The position numbers and the translations under genes are program-made. Shown here piece after piece: positions 7,882 through 17,200 of a DNA stretch of 64,000 bases; the first letter of the stretch is position 1, and every line of letters begins with the position of its first letter. Source of the stretch: Verrucomicrobiota bacterium (lineage in GTDB: Bacteria > Verrucomicrobiota > Verrucomicrobiia > Verrucomicrobiales > Akkermansiaceae); NCBI GenBank assembly GCA_017301995.1, contig JAFLEH010000028.1:1-64000 (forward strand). Direction: 5' to 3'. The notes below the pieces were generated by a model, which ran no database searches, was not told the origin of the DNA, and was given only the letters and a program-made list of their open reading frames with translations.

Positions 7882-9456
7882 ATGACACCAACCCAGCTAG
7901 CCGAGACAGGATTTCAGGTCTCCGATCACGAGATGCCGGCCCAAAATGCCGCCGTGTATGTCCGCATGTCCACCGAATACCAGCAGTATTCCACCAGCAA
8001 CCAGATGGATGCCATTCGTGAATACGCCGCACACCGAAGCCTCGACATCGTCAAAATCTACTCCGACGAGGGCAAGAGCGGTCTCAACATCCAAGGGCGG
8101 GACTCACTGGCCAGAATGATCGCTGATGTCGAGGCGGGCGACGTGGATTTCTCGTGCATCTTGGTTTATGACGTGAGCCGCTGGGGCCGATTCCAGGATG
8201 CCGACGAAAGCGCCTATTATGAATACCTCTGCCGCCGCGCCGGAATCCTGGTTCATTATTGTGCGGAACAGTTTGAGAACGACGGCAGCCCGGTTTCCAC
8301 CATCGTCAAGGGCGTCAAGCGGGCCATGGCGGGCGAATATAGCCGCGAACTGTCCTCCAAAGTGTTTCAGGGAGCCTGCCGCCTGATCACGCTGGGATAC
8401 AAGCAGGGTGGCACCGCCGGCTACGGACTGCGCCGCATGCTGGTCGATCAGGCGGGTCAACCGAAGGGCGTGCTGGCCCACGGGGAACAGAAGAGCATCC
8501 AAACTGATCGGGTCGTGCTCATTCCGGGTCCCGATGACGAGCAGGCCGACATCCGCTGGATCTATCAGCAGTTCGTGGCGGAGCGTCGCTCTGAGGCGGA
8601 GATCGCCGGAATTCTGAACGCCCGTGGAACGCTTACCGACTTCGGTCGCAAGTGGACGCGGGCCACCGTCCACCAGGTGCTCACCAACGAGAAATACATA
8701 GGTAACAACGTCTATCACCGCACCTCATTCAAACTGAAGAGGAAGCATGTCCACAATCCTCCCGAAAAGTGGGTGCGGGCCGACGGAGCATGGCCCCAGG
8801 TCGTGGAGGTGTCCTTATTTGAGGCGGCGCAGGGCATTATCATCGCTCGCAGTCGGCGCTTCACCGATGCGGAAATGCTGGAGGCGCTGAAACGCATTCT
8901 TGAAAGCCGTGGCCGGATCACGGGGACAATGATCGACGAGGCGGACGACCTGCCGTCGAGCGCCGCCTTCCGCCACCGTTTTGGCAGCTTGGTCAGTGCC
9001 TACGCCAGGATCGGCTACACTCCTCCCACCGACCTCGGATTCATCGAGACCAGCCGCTGGATCCGCGGCAACCATCCCGTGTTGGTGGATTCGGTTGCCG
9101 AGAGTTTGCGCGGGTTCGGAGCGGGCGTGGAGCTGGAGGAGACGGGTAAGGTGCTGCGCGTGAATGACGAGATCCGGGTCTCGGTGTCGTTGTGCCGCCA
9201 CTGGGGCACGGGGGCAGGCGCATCACGCTGGATCATTGTGCTGGACCAAGCCGAGCGACCGGACATTACCATTGCCGCCAGGCTCGCTTCCGCCAACGAT
9301 GGTATTCGCGATTACTATTTGCTGCCATCGATTGATGTGGCGGCAGGCAAGCTGCGACTTGCGGAAGCGAACGGCGTCTGTCTCGACAGTTACCGTTTCA
9401 ACGATCTCCGGCACTTCTTCAGCCTCGCGCAACGAACCTGCGTCGGAAGAAATTGA
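7882..9456 (+). CDS. Large serine recombinase
   Basis: This 524-residue site-specific recombinase has an N-terminal resolvase domain: AAVYVRMSTEYQQYSTSNQ contains the catalytic Ser (RMSTE), and VYDVSRWGRFQDADE matches the conserved DRxxR-type segment. A recombinase domain follows (GYGLRRMLVD, ILNARGTLTDFGRKWT, VLTNEKYIGNNVYHRTSF). Unlike many phage integrases, the C-terminal third (residues about 330-524) lacks a visible Cys zinc ribbon and instead looks like the extension found in recombinases paired with ParB-like proteins. I choose ATG 7882; a GTG at 7825 and an ATG further in (MPAQNAAV) are alternatives. The ParB-like gene follows 15 bases downstream. The likely role is integration and excision of the island. 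Confidence 0.85.
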   Translation: MTPTQLAETGFQVSDHEMPAQNAAVYVRMSTEYQQYSTSNQMDAIREYAAHRSLDIVKIYSDEGKSGLNIQGRDSLARMIADVEAGDVDFSCILVYDVSRWGRFQDADESAYYEYLCRRAGILVHYCAEQFENDGSPVSTIVKGVKRAMAGEYSRELSSKVFQGACRLITLGYKQGGTAGYGLRRMLVDQAGQPKGVLAHGEQKSIQTDRVVLIPGPDDEQADIRWIYQQFVAERRSEAEIAGILNARGTLTDFGRKWTRATVHQVLTNEKYIGNNVYHRTSFKLKRKHVHNPPEKWVRADGAWPQVVEVSLFEAAQGIIIARSRRFTDAEMLEALKRILESRGRITGTMIDEADDLPSSAAFRHRFGSLVSAYARIGYTPPTDLGFIETSRWIRGNHPVLVDSVAESLRGFGAGVELEETGKVLRVNDEIRVSVSLCRHWGTGAGASRWIIVLDQAERPDITIAARLASANDGIRDYYLLPSIDVAAGKLRLAEANGVCLDSYRFNDLRHFFSLAQRTCVGRN

Positions 9457-9471
9457 AAACAAACACACGCC

Positions 9472-10362
9472 ATGAAAAACGAAGTCATATTCATTGATTT
9501 GGACAGGATCCGCATCGCCAACCCGAGGTCCCGTGACCGAAGGAAATTCGAGAAGATCGTCGAGAGCATCCGCAATCTCGGCCTGAAGAAGCCCATTCAA
9601 GTCAGCCTGAGACCCGGTGCGCTGCCCGACGGGCAACCAGCGTACGACCTGGTTTGCGGACAGGGGCGCATCGAGGCCTATAAATCACTCGGCTACCGCC
9701 AAATTCCGGCTTTGGTGATTGCAGCGCCCAAGGAGGATCTCTTGGTCATGAGCCTCGTGGAAAACATGGCACGCCGATTCTCCGCGCCTGGCGACCTCAT
9801 TGCCGAAATCGAGCGACTCAAGCAGGCGGGCTACAGCAATGTTGCGGTCGGGCGTAAACTCGACATTGCGGATGTTACGGTGGGCGGACTGTTGTCCCTG
9901 CGCAACGCGGGTGAAGAGCGGCTTCTTGTTGAGGCCTCCAAAGGCACCATCCCATTGGGCGTCGCCATCGAAATCGCAAAAGCCGAGACTCCCGAGGCCC
10001 AGCGTGAACTTTTGCAGGCTTACGAAGGGGGGCAGCTCAACCAGGCGTCAATCAGGGTCGTTCGGCGAATGTTCATGCAGCGCAGGGCTTTTGGCAAAGG
10101 ACTTCACTCCGGCGGCGGCCAACAGCGCAAAAAGTGGACGACCGCTGATGGTCTCGTCAATGCCTTCAAGAAGGAAAGCCAGCGGCAGAAACTGCTGATC
10201 CGGAAGGCCAAGCTTTGTGACGCGCACCATGTTTTTATCACCACGGCGTTCCGCCGCCTCACCACCGACGAGGATTTCACCAATTTGCTGCGGGCGGAGA
10301 AACTCGAAACGATGCCCACCTTCCTGGCGGAAAAAATCGGCATGGAAAGGAGTCCCGAATGA
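9472..10362 (+). CDS. ParB/RepB-family protein 1
   Basis: The 296-residue protein has the ParB/Srx-type N-terminal fold: IDLDRIRIANPRSRD, then KFEKIVESIRNLGLKKPIQV, then DLVCGQGRIEAYKSLGY, the last being the G.GRieA nucleotide-binding signature (ParB box II equivalent). A helix-turn-helix follows (AIEIAKAETPEAQRELL region). The C-terminus is basic (residues about 200-296), as in plasmid RepB-type partition proteins. It overlaps the next ParB-like gene by 4 bases (ATGA) and follows the recombinase closely, so the three form one transcription unit. In this arrangement the protein is more likely to serve recombination or maintenance of the integrated element than plasmid partition, since no ParA is present; this is inference. 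Confidence 0.8.
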   Translation: MKNEVIFIDLDRIRIANPRSRDRRKFEKIVESIRNLGLKKPIQVSLRPGALPDGQPAYDLVCGQGRIEAYKSLGYRQIPALVIAAPKEDLLVMSLVENMARRFSAPGDLIAEIERLKQAGYSNVAVGRKLDIADVTVGGLLSLRNAGEERLLVEASKGTIPLGVAIEIAKAETPEAQRELLQAYEGGQLNQASIRVVRRMFMQRRAFGKGLHSGGGQQRKKWTTADGLVNAFKKESQRQKLLIRKAKLCDAHHVFITTAFRRLTTDEDFTNLLRAEKLETMPTFLAEKIGMERSPE

Positions 10363-11234
10363 ATCCTCCCAAAATCGGATTCGGCCGAATGAGCATCGTG
10401 CTGCCGCTTGACAAAATCCTGCCGGTGCGTGTCGTCAAGGATCCCGGAAAGAGCGTGACCCGTTATCACGCCATCCTTGCGTCGATCAGGGAAATCGGGG
10501 TGATCGAGCCACTGATGGTCTTTCCGCAGAGCGGAAATGAGGGGTTTCATTTGCTGATGGACGGGCACCTCCGGCTCCATGCTCTCCGGGAGTTGGGAGT
10601 ACCCGAAGTTGAATGCCTCATCGCCACCGATGACGAGAGCTTTACCTACAATGCCCGGATCAGTCGCCTTTCCCCGATCCAGGAACACGCCATGATCACC
10701 AAGGCGGTGAATGACGGTGTGCCGGTGGAGCGGATCGCGGCGGCCCTCCATCAAAACGTGAGGAACATTAAGGCGCGCCTCAACATGCTAAGTGGCATCG
10801 GGCCTGAAGCCGTGGATCTTCTGAAGGACAAGCAAATTTGTCCAAAAGCACTTCAGGTCATGCGGAAGGTGAAGCCCATGCGCCAGATTGAGATCGCCGA
10901 GTTGATGGTCAGCGCCAACAATTACACGAAGAGTTACGCCGAGGCGCTGCTGCTGGGGACGCCCAAGGACATGCTGTTCGATCCGACGGTGGCCAAAGTG
11001 CGAACCCGTATTTCACGCGATGAACTTGCCCGAATGGAACTTGAAATGGAAACGCTGGAGCGCGACTACAAGCCCATCGAGGAGAACTATGGCGACAACA
11101 TGCTCAATCTTACGGTCTTGCGGGGATACGTCCGCAAACTTCTTTCCAACCCAAAAGTCACGCGTTTCCTCGGAACCCGTCATGGGGAAATGCTCATTGA
11201 ATTCGAGCGTATCGCGGCGGCGGACGGCATTTGA
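10359..11234 (+). CDS. ParB/RepB-family protein 2 (RepB C-terminal type)
   Basis: A 291-residue protein begins with the same ParB-like fold: LPLDKILPVRVVKDPGKSV, SIREIGVIEPLMVFPQ and HLLMDGHLRLHALRELGV, where DGHLRL replaces the usual G.GRR motif. After a helix-turn-helix (ISRLSPIQEHAMITKAVNDG, VERIAAALHQNVRNIKARL) it continues with the long helical C-terminal domain characteristic of plasmid partitioning RepB proteins (LDRDYKPIEENYG-type region near residue 230 and VLRGYVRKLLSNPKVTRFL). Its start codon overlaps the upstream stop. The gene pair probably acts as a complex. The 190 bases between this gene and queC contain a run of C and A residues but no recognised regulator or riboswitch. Confidence 0.8.
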   Translation: MNPPKIGFGRMSIVLPLDKILPVRVVKDPGKSVTRYHAILASIREIGVIEPLMVFPQSGNEGFHLLMDGHLRLHALRELGVPEVECLIATDDESFTYNARISRLSPIQEHAMITKAVNDGVPVERIAAALHQNVRNIKARLNMLSGIGPEAVDLLKDKQICPKALQVMRKVKPMRQIEIAELMVSANNYTKSYAEALLLGTPKDMLFDPTVAKVRTRISRDELARMELEMETLERDYKPIEENYGDNMLNLTVLRGYVRKLLSNPKVTRFLGTRHGEMLIEFERIAAADGI

Positions 11235-11425
11235 CAGACCCTTCGCCGCTATGTAGGGAAACTGGGCAATCGAACATGGAGGTGCCCCCCCCAAAAAAAA
11301 AGCCATGCACGACCGCCGGATTTGGGGCTTCTCAACCGGTCACTCTGCCTGTCCTGCCCACCTCTTGCAAAAAGCTCGACCCGGCACCTCTTTCCGTGCA
11401 TTCTCGCCCGTAACCGCCCCATCCA

Positions 11426-12115
11426 ATGAAAGTTTGCGTTCTCCTGAGCGGCGGAATGGACTCCGTCACCGCCTTTTACGATGCCCTGCGCCACCATGAG
11501 GTGGTCGGGTGCCTGTCGTTTGACTACGGTTCGAAGCACAATCACCGTGAAATCCCCTTTGCCAGGCTCCATGCCGAGCGGCAAGGGGTGCCCCATCACA
11601 CGATTTCCCTCGGTTTCATGAACGAACTCTTCGCATCGGACCTGCTCCAGTCCGGCGGCGACATCCCGGAAGGGCATTACGCGGAGGAGAACATGAAGAA
11701 AACCGTCGTCCCCTTCCGCAACGGCATCATGCTGGCGGTTGCCACTGGCTACGCCGAGAGTGTCGAGGCGGAGGGGTTGGTCATCGCCGCTCATTCCGGG
11801 GACCACGCCATTTACCCGGATTGCCGTGAGCCGTTCATGCATGGGATGGCCCAGGCCATGAGGGAAGGCACCTACGCCCGAATTGAGCTGCTCCGCCCTT
11901 TCATCGCCACGGACAAGGCAGGAATCGCCCGCCGTGGGGCGGATCTTGGCATCGATTTCGCCGAAACCTGGTCCTGCTACAAGGGCGGGGAGATTCACTG
12001 CGGGGTCTGCGGCACCTGCGTCGAGCGCCGCGAAGCGTTCCTGCTGGCCGCCGTGCCGGATCCGACGCTTTACGAACAAACCCCACCACTCCCGGCCGCG
12101 CCGGCGACACCCTGA
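11426..12115 (+). CDS. queC: 7-cyano-7-deazaguanine (preQ0) synthase QueC
   Basis: QueC converts 7-carboxy-7-deazaguanine to preQ0 with ATP and ammonia. The N-terminal MKVCVLLSGGMDSVTAFYDA is the PP-loop signature SGGxDS. HSGDHAIYPDCR and RPF sit in the expected middle region. The C-terminal Cys cluster TWSCYKGGEIHCGVCGTCVE is the zinc site (C-x8-C-x2-C-x2-C). At 229 residues the length is normal. It is the first gene of a run of eleven co-oriented genes and is followed 4 bases later by queE. Because no queF is present in the window, the pathway stops at preQ0, which fits supply of DNA modification rather than queuosine. Cytoplasmic. Confidence 0.95.
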   Translation: MKVCVLLSGGMDSVTAFYDALRHHEVVGCLSFDYGSKHNHREIPFARLHAERQGVPHHTISLGFMNELFASDLLQSGGDIPEGHYAEENMKKTVVPFRNGIMLAVATGYAESVEAEGLVIAAHSGDHAIYPDCREPFMHGMAQAMREGTYARIELLRPFIATDKAGIARRGADLGIDFAETWSCYKGGEIHCGVCGTCVERREAFLLAAVPDPTLYEQTPPLPAAPATP

Positions 12116-12119
12116 TTCC

Positions 12120-12815
12120 ATGAGGATTTCCGAGATTTTCCATTCCATTCAGGGAGAAGGCGAGTTGACGGGTGTCCCATCGGTGTTCGTCCGAACGTCC
12201 GGTTGTAACCTCCGCTGCTCCTGGTGTGACACCCCCTACACCTCCTGGAATCCGGAGGGCGAGGAAATGCCGGTCGAAGCCATTGCCGAGCGGGTCCTTG
12301 CCTACTCTTGCTCCCATGTCGTCCTCACCGGCGGAGAGCCGATGGTAGCCAAAGGCATCCACGAGTTGGCGGCAATCCTCAAGGATGCTGGAAAACACAT
12401 CACCATCGAGACCGCTGGCACCATCGCGCCGGACGGCATCGCCTGCGATTTGGCATCCCTCAGCCCGAAATTGGCGAATTCCACGCCATCCATGGAACTG
12501 GCCGGTGCCGCTTGGGTCGAACGCCACGAAAAACTCCGACTCCAGCCCGAAATCCTCCGCCAGTGGCTGGACAACTACCCCTACCAGCTCAAGTTCGTGG
12601 TCTCCACTCCGCATGAACTCGCGGAAATCGAGCGTTTATTGTTTTTCCTTGATAGACCGGTCCATCCCTGTAAGGTGCTCATCATGCCTGAGGGTATTAC
12701 TTCGGAGGTCCTGGAGTCCCGGCGGGGCTGGTTAGTCGATGTCTGCAAGCTACACGGCTACCGGTTCTGCCACCGACTCCACATCGACCTCTTCGGCAAC
12801 ACCCGCGGCACCTGA
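12120..12815 (+). CDS. queE: 7-carboxy-7-deazaguanine synthase QueE
   Basis: Radical SAM enzyme that converts 6-carboxy-tetrahydropterin to 7-carboxy-7-deazaguanine. The ATG at 12120 (MRISEIFHSIQGEGELTGVP) matches the normal QueE start; the frame is open further upstream but overlaps queC there. The cluster motif is seen in SGCNLRCSWCDTPYTSW, that is C-x3-C-x2-C. VVLTGGEPM is the SAM-contacting GGE motif and HITIETAGT follows. The 231-residue length is in the family range, with a C-terminal YRFCHRLHIDLFGNTRGT that matches the usual R.HI..WG/FGN...G end. It lies 4 bases after queC and 46 bases before queD. Confidence 0.93.
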   Translation: MRISEIFHSIQGEGELTGVPSVFVRTSGCNLRCSWCDTPYTSWNPEGEEMPVEAIAERVLAYSCSHVVLTGGEPMVAKGIHELAAILKDAGKHITIETAGTIAPDGIACDLASLSPKLANSTPSMELAGAAWVERHEKLRLQPEILRQWLDNYPYQLKFVVSTPHELAEIERLLFFLDRPVHPCKVLIMPEGITSEVLESRRGWLVDVCKLHGYRFCHRLHIDLFGNTRGT

Positions 12816-12861
12816 CCTTCCTGACCCAGCCACCCTCATCCCCTAACACGCAACCCGTTAC

Positions 12862-13317
12862 ATGCCCTACCGCATCTGTAAATCCATCGAGGTCGAAAAC
12901 GGCCACATGCTCTCTAAGCATCCGGACAAGTGCCAGTTCCCGCATGGCCACACCCGGAAGGTGGAAATCGTCATGGAGTCGTCGGAACTCGATGAAAACC
13001 AGATGGTCTGCGACTTCAAGGTCATCAAGGAGGTGCTCGGCGAATGGCTTGACCGCTTCGACCACGCCCTTTGCATGAACACCGACGACCCGGCCTACGG
13101 CGAGTTCAAGGCCCGCTTCGGCGACCGGGTGATCGGTTTCGAACACCAGGACCCGACCACGGAACTCATGGCCCGGACCATTTTCGATTACACGTCCGCC
13201 GCGCTTGCCGAATATGCGGGATCACCCCATGCCCGCTACCCGCTTCGTCCGGAAGTCCGCCTGCTATCCGTCCGTGTGTGGGAAACATCCTCGTCCGGGG
13301 CGGAGTATTCCATCTGA
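12862..13317 (+). CDS. queD: 6-carboxy-5,6,7,8-tetrahydropterin synthase QueD
   Basis: QueD converts dihydroneopterin triphosphate to 6-carboxy-tetrahydropterin. Motif CQFPHGHTRKVEI contains the C-x3-H-G-H that supplies the catalytic Cys and two zinc-binding His residues; a third His is expected in the N-terminal strand (ENGHMLSKH). The DFKVIKEVL helix and FDHALCMN (D-H catalytic pair) are present, and PTTELMARTIFDYTSAAL carries the conserved PT.E substrate-binding Glu. It has 151 residues. It lies between queE and folE2, 7 bases before the latter. Confidence 0.93.
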   Translation: MPYRICKSIEVENGHMLSKHPDKCQFPHGHTRKVEIVMESSELDENQMVCDFKVIKEVLGEWLDRFDHALCMNTDDPAYGEFKARFGDRVIGFEHQDPTTELMARTIFDYTSAALAEYAGSPHARYPLRPEVRLLSVRVWETSSSGAEYSI

Positions 13318-13324
13318 TTCAAAA

Positions 13325-14167
13325 ATGTCCGATCCATCCGCCAAACTCCCCGACATCCAGGCCACCCCCGACGAGCGGGGCATCGCCATCGACCAGGTCG
13401 GCATCTCGGACCTCCGCTACCCGATCCAGGTGCTCGACAGCGAGGGGCGTCCGTTCCCGACCGTGGCCCAGATCTCGATGTCGGTCCACCTGCCCCACCA
13501 CTTCAAGGGCACCCACATGAGCCGCTTTCTGGAGGTCCTGTCCAAACACGAAGGCGAAGTGACCATGAACACCCTGCCGGCCATTCTCCACGACCTGAAA
13601 CAGCGCCTCGACGCAGAGGAAGCGCACATCGAAGTGGCGTTCACCTACTTCGTCACCAAGAAGGCCCCGGTTTCCGGTGCCCCTGCCAAGGTCGGTTGCG
13701 ACTGCGTGTTCCTCGGCACCTCGAACGGATACAAGGATCACTTCGCCCTGCGGGTCACCGTGCCCGTCACAACCCTGTGCCCGTGCAGCAAGGAGATCAG
13801 CGACTACGGCGCCCACAACCAGCGGGGCTATGTCACCCTGGAGGTTGTTCCCAAACCGAAGTCCGGCGGAGGCTGGGAACTGATCTGGATCGAGGAACTC
13901 ATCGAGGTGGCGGAGAAATCCGGTTCCGCCCCGATCTATGCCCTCCTCAAGCGCCCGGATGAACGCCATGTCACCATGCAGGCCTTCGATAATCCGGTCT
14001 TTGTCGAGGACGTGGTCCGCAACGCCGCCGCTCTGCTCACGGCAGATTCACGGGTCGCATCCTTCAGTGTCAGGGCGGTGAACCATGAAAGCATTCACGA
14101 CCATAACGCGTTTGCGGCACTGGAGTCCCACCGTGCTACCATTGTTCCGCGTCAGGTTATGAAATAG
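13325..14167 (+). CDS. folE2: GTP cyclohydrolase FolE2 (type IB)
   Basis: Makes dihydroneopterin triphosphate from GTP, the first step toward preQ0. I start it at ATG 13325 (MSDPSAKLPDIQATPDERG); the frame extends upstream to 13205 but that part overlaps queD and lacks family character. Signatures are VGISDLRYPIQVLD near the N-terminus, FKGTHMSRFLEVL, and TTLCPCSKEISDYGAHNQRG, the FolE2 Cys/His motif including the catalytic Cys. FDNPVFVEDVVRN and VNHESIHDHNAFA complete the C-terminus. It has 280 residues. Type IB enzymes replace the zinc-dependent FolE in many bacteria. It is the fourth gene of the preQ0 set and is followed 46 bases later by dpdE. Confidence 0.93.
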   Translation: MSDPSAKLPDIQATPDERGIAIDQVGISDLRYPIQVLDSEGRPFPTVAQISMSVHLPHHFKGTHMSRFLEVLSKHEGEVTMNTLPAILHDLKQRLDAEEAHIEVAFTYFVTKKAPVSGAPAKVGCDCVFLGTSNGYKDHFALRVTVPVTTLCPCSKEISDYGAHNQRGYVTLEVVPKPKSGGGWELIWIEELIEVAEKSGSAPIYALLKRPDERHVTMQAFDNPVFVEDVVRNAAALLTADSRVASFSVRAVNHESIHDHNAFAALESHRATIVPRQVMK

Positions 14168-14213
14168 CAAGCAGTCGAGCAAACTTCCCGGAAAGCATGC
14201 TTAATCCCCTCCC

Positions 14214-17200
14214 ATGAATCAAGGCCAGAAAGTATCAATATTAAAACAGCCGCAGTTAGGCTACGGCGACTTGGCTAGCTACAATCCGTCTGTTGCGATG
14301 GCCGTGATTCGATTCTTCACAAACCCTATTCGGTATCTGGAAATTGATTCGTCTCCTGACGCTATCGAACATGCAGTCCTTCCGTCTGAAACTCGCTGCT
14401 TTAGACGGATAGATGGAATCACCCAATATGGTCGTGTCCTCTCCTGTGCTTCCCAGAACGGGGCCAGAGAATACCTTGTTAAATTTGGAGGTCATGAAGA
14501 AATTGAACGACTGCGAGAGGAAGATTTCCATGTCCGGTCCTATCTACCGGCTGACGATCCGGCGGAGGTTTTGGCGGCCTTGGCAAATGAAACTCCATTC
14601 TTTTTCGCACATCGATCCGCCTTGTTGCGGGAACTGCTCCGGCAAGACCGACTCTGCCACGGCTTGAGATCATTGGCATCATCGAAAATTGAAATGCTTC
14701 CGCACCAAGCGGAGATTGCCTCGCGCGTATTGCGCGACCCCACCATTCGATATCTGCTGGCCGATGAAGTCGGACTTGGCAAGACCATCGAGGCTGGGAT
14801 CATTCTCCGACAACTGTGGCTTGATGCGCCGGGTATCCGGATTGGGGTAACAGTGCCTGACGTCCTCGTCCGGCAATGGCGGACTGAAATAACGGAACGA
14901 TTCGGCCTAGCAGACGTCGAAATATTTCCGCACACGGAACTTGCAGAAAATGGACGCACGCACAAATGGGATGTGCTCGTAATTGACGAGGCGCACCGCG
15001 TGGTTGCGAGTGACCTGGCTAGCGACACTGCGTTGTCTCGCGGCGCGCGGAATGCAGCGAGGCAAGCAAGCCATCTCCTCCTTCTCTCGGCCACTCCGGC
15101 AATCCACCACGATGCAGAACTCCTCGCTCTTCTTGAGTTGCTTGATCCCGACAACTATTCGCGTGAAGATCTCGTCGCCTTTCAGTTCCGCACGGCCAAA
15201 CGTATTGAACTGGGGCGTGCCCTCCTCGCCCTGCGAAGTGCTACAGTCCCGGCACTGGTAAAACGAAATGCGGTAGCGCTCTCCAATCTGCTCCCAAACG
15301 ATGCCACGCTCCGAGAACTGGCTGGATGCATTGCGGAACCGAACGCCGAAATTCGGTCTCTCCAACGTGCGCTTCATCTGCACATTTCCGAGACCTACCG
15401 TCTCCATCGCCGAATGCTGCGCACCCGTCGTCGCTGGCTCGCCGACGCCCAGGAGCGGTTTGTGCGCAATATTAAGGAGATTGTCGAATATGAACTCGAA
15501 GAAGAACCGCATGCCCGCCTTTGGGGCATTCTGGACGAATGGAGAACCGAGGCAGCTGCACGGGTGCATCGCGACACCAACCTCCGATCGCTTTGCGCGG
15601 CCGATTACGTTCGCCTTGCAGAGGCCATTGCCGCAGAGCCAGACCGCCTTGAGGAACTCGCGCTGGAAGTCGCCGAACGGACGAACGCCACCGAGTCCGA
15701 GCGCCACTTGCTTTTGCGACTTGGGGAGGAAGCACCTGTGGAGGAACTCATCGCTGCGCGCCTAGAACTTCTAGCGGAAATACTCCGGCGTCGCCTTCAA
15801 CACGACGGTCCGAGCGCCAAGTATTTGGTATTCTGCCCGACTCCAGCTATTTGTGCGCGTCTTGGTAAACATCTCATAACGCATCTGCCAACACGCGGCA
15901 TTTTCATCGCTGACTCAATCCTGGATTGGGGCGAGACGGGTGATGTTTTCGCAAAATTTGCGGACGACAGGAAAATGCACGTTCTTATCACCGATGCAGT
16001 TGGCGAAGAAGGTTTCAACTTACAGTTCGCGCGAGCCGTGATCTTCTACGATCTGCCTTGGTCACCGATGCGCCTTGAGCAGCGACTCGGCCGATTGGAT
16101 CGTATCGACTGCTCCGGAAAGATTTCCTGCATTGTTCTCACCACGGGTGAGGATGATACAATCGCCTTGGACGAGGCTTGGCGGCGCGTGGTCTCCGAGG
16201 GGTTAGGCCTCTTCGATGCATCCATTTCCGATCTCCAACACCTCATCGACGTTGAAGTCCCCCAGTTGCGCGACCGTGCGTTTATCGGAGGCCCGTTTGT
16301 ATTGTTAGAAGATATTGAAAACCTTGCCGCGGCGGTGAAAATAGAGCGCGCGGAAATCGAAGAGCAGGATGTTATCGATGGAATGCACTCGCTGTCGCCA
16401 AATTCGTCTCTCTATCGCGATCTTGCGGAGGCCGACAGAGATGCCGAAAATCTCGGTAAAGCCCTCACTCATTATCTCAAGGAAAACGTGGGCCTGAAGC
16501 AGTGGTGGGACGAAAACGACAACTCATTCACGTTCCGTCTTCCGCGCGATATGGATCCGATCATTCCTGCAGACCGATTGGAGACATTGGCCCAACTCTG
16601 CAATGCGCCATTCACCGTTTACCGAAGTGTGGCAATTGAAGACTTTTCTTTGCAGTTCCTGCGGCCGGGCCACCCCTGCGTGGAAGGTTGCCGAGAATTG
16701 CTCGCGTGGGATGATCGCGGCCGGTCATTTGCCATGTGGCGACAAATGACCGGTGCCAAGCATCTGCGAGTGGCGTTTCGCTGCATCGTCCACGTTTCAG
16801 TCGACCTCGCGATAGTACGCTCGGCCTTGGAGGAGGAGCGGTGGGACGCAATTCGCTGCGGCGGATTGCTGCGCTTAGCGCGCGGTTGGTTTCCGGAGTT
16901 CCTCGCCGAGTCCTTTGTGGACGAGCATGGTGCATTGCAGACGGCGGCAATCGTGGAAACGTGCCGGAAACCATACAATCAACATGACAAGAGTCTCGGC
17001 AAGGACCGCGCAAGACATATTCGGGAAGCATTCGGCGCGAATACGTGGCATGAGATGTGCCTGTCTGCTGCGGAGAGCGTGTTGACTGCCGTGCGAGAAG
17101 GTGAAGAACTCGCCAGAGCCTGCGCACAAGCGCAGTTTGAGGCTTCGGAACACTTTGCGCTTGTGCACACGCGGACCGGTGCCAGGCAACAGGCTGGTAT

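Noticed and set aside
11235..11425. preQ1 riboswitch upstream of queC
   Set aside because: I looked for the small preQ1 hairpin-plus-A-rich-tail pattern and did not find a version I could defend; the stretch mainly has C and A runs.
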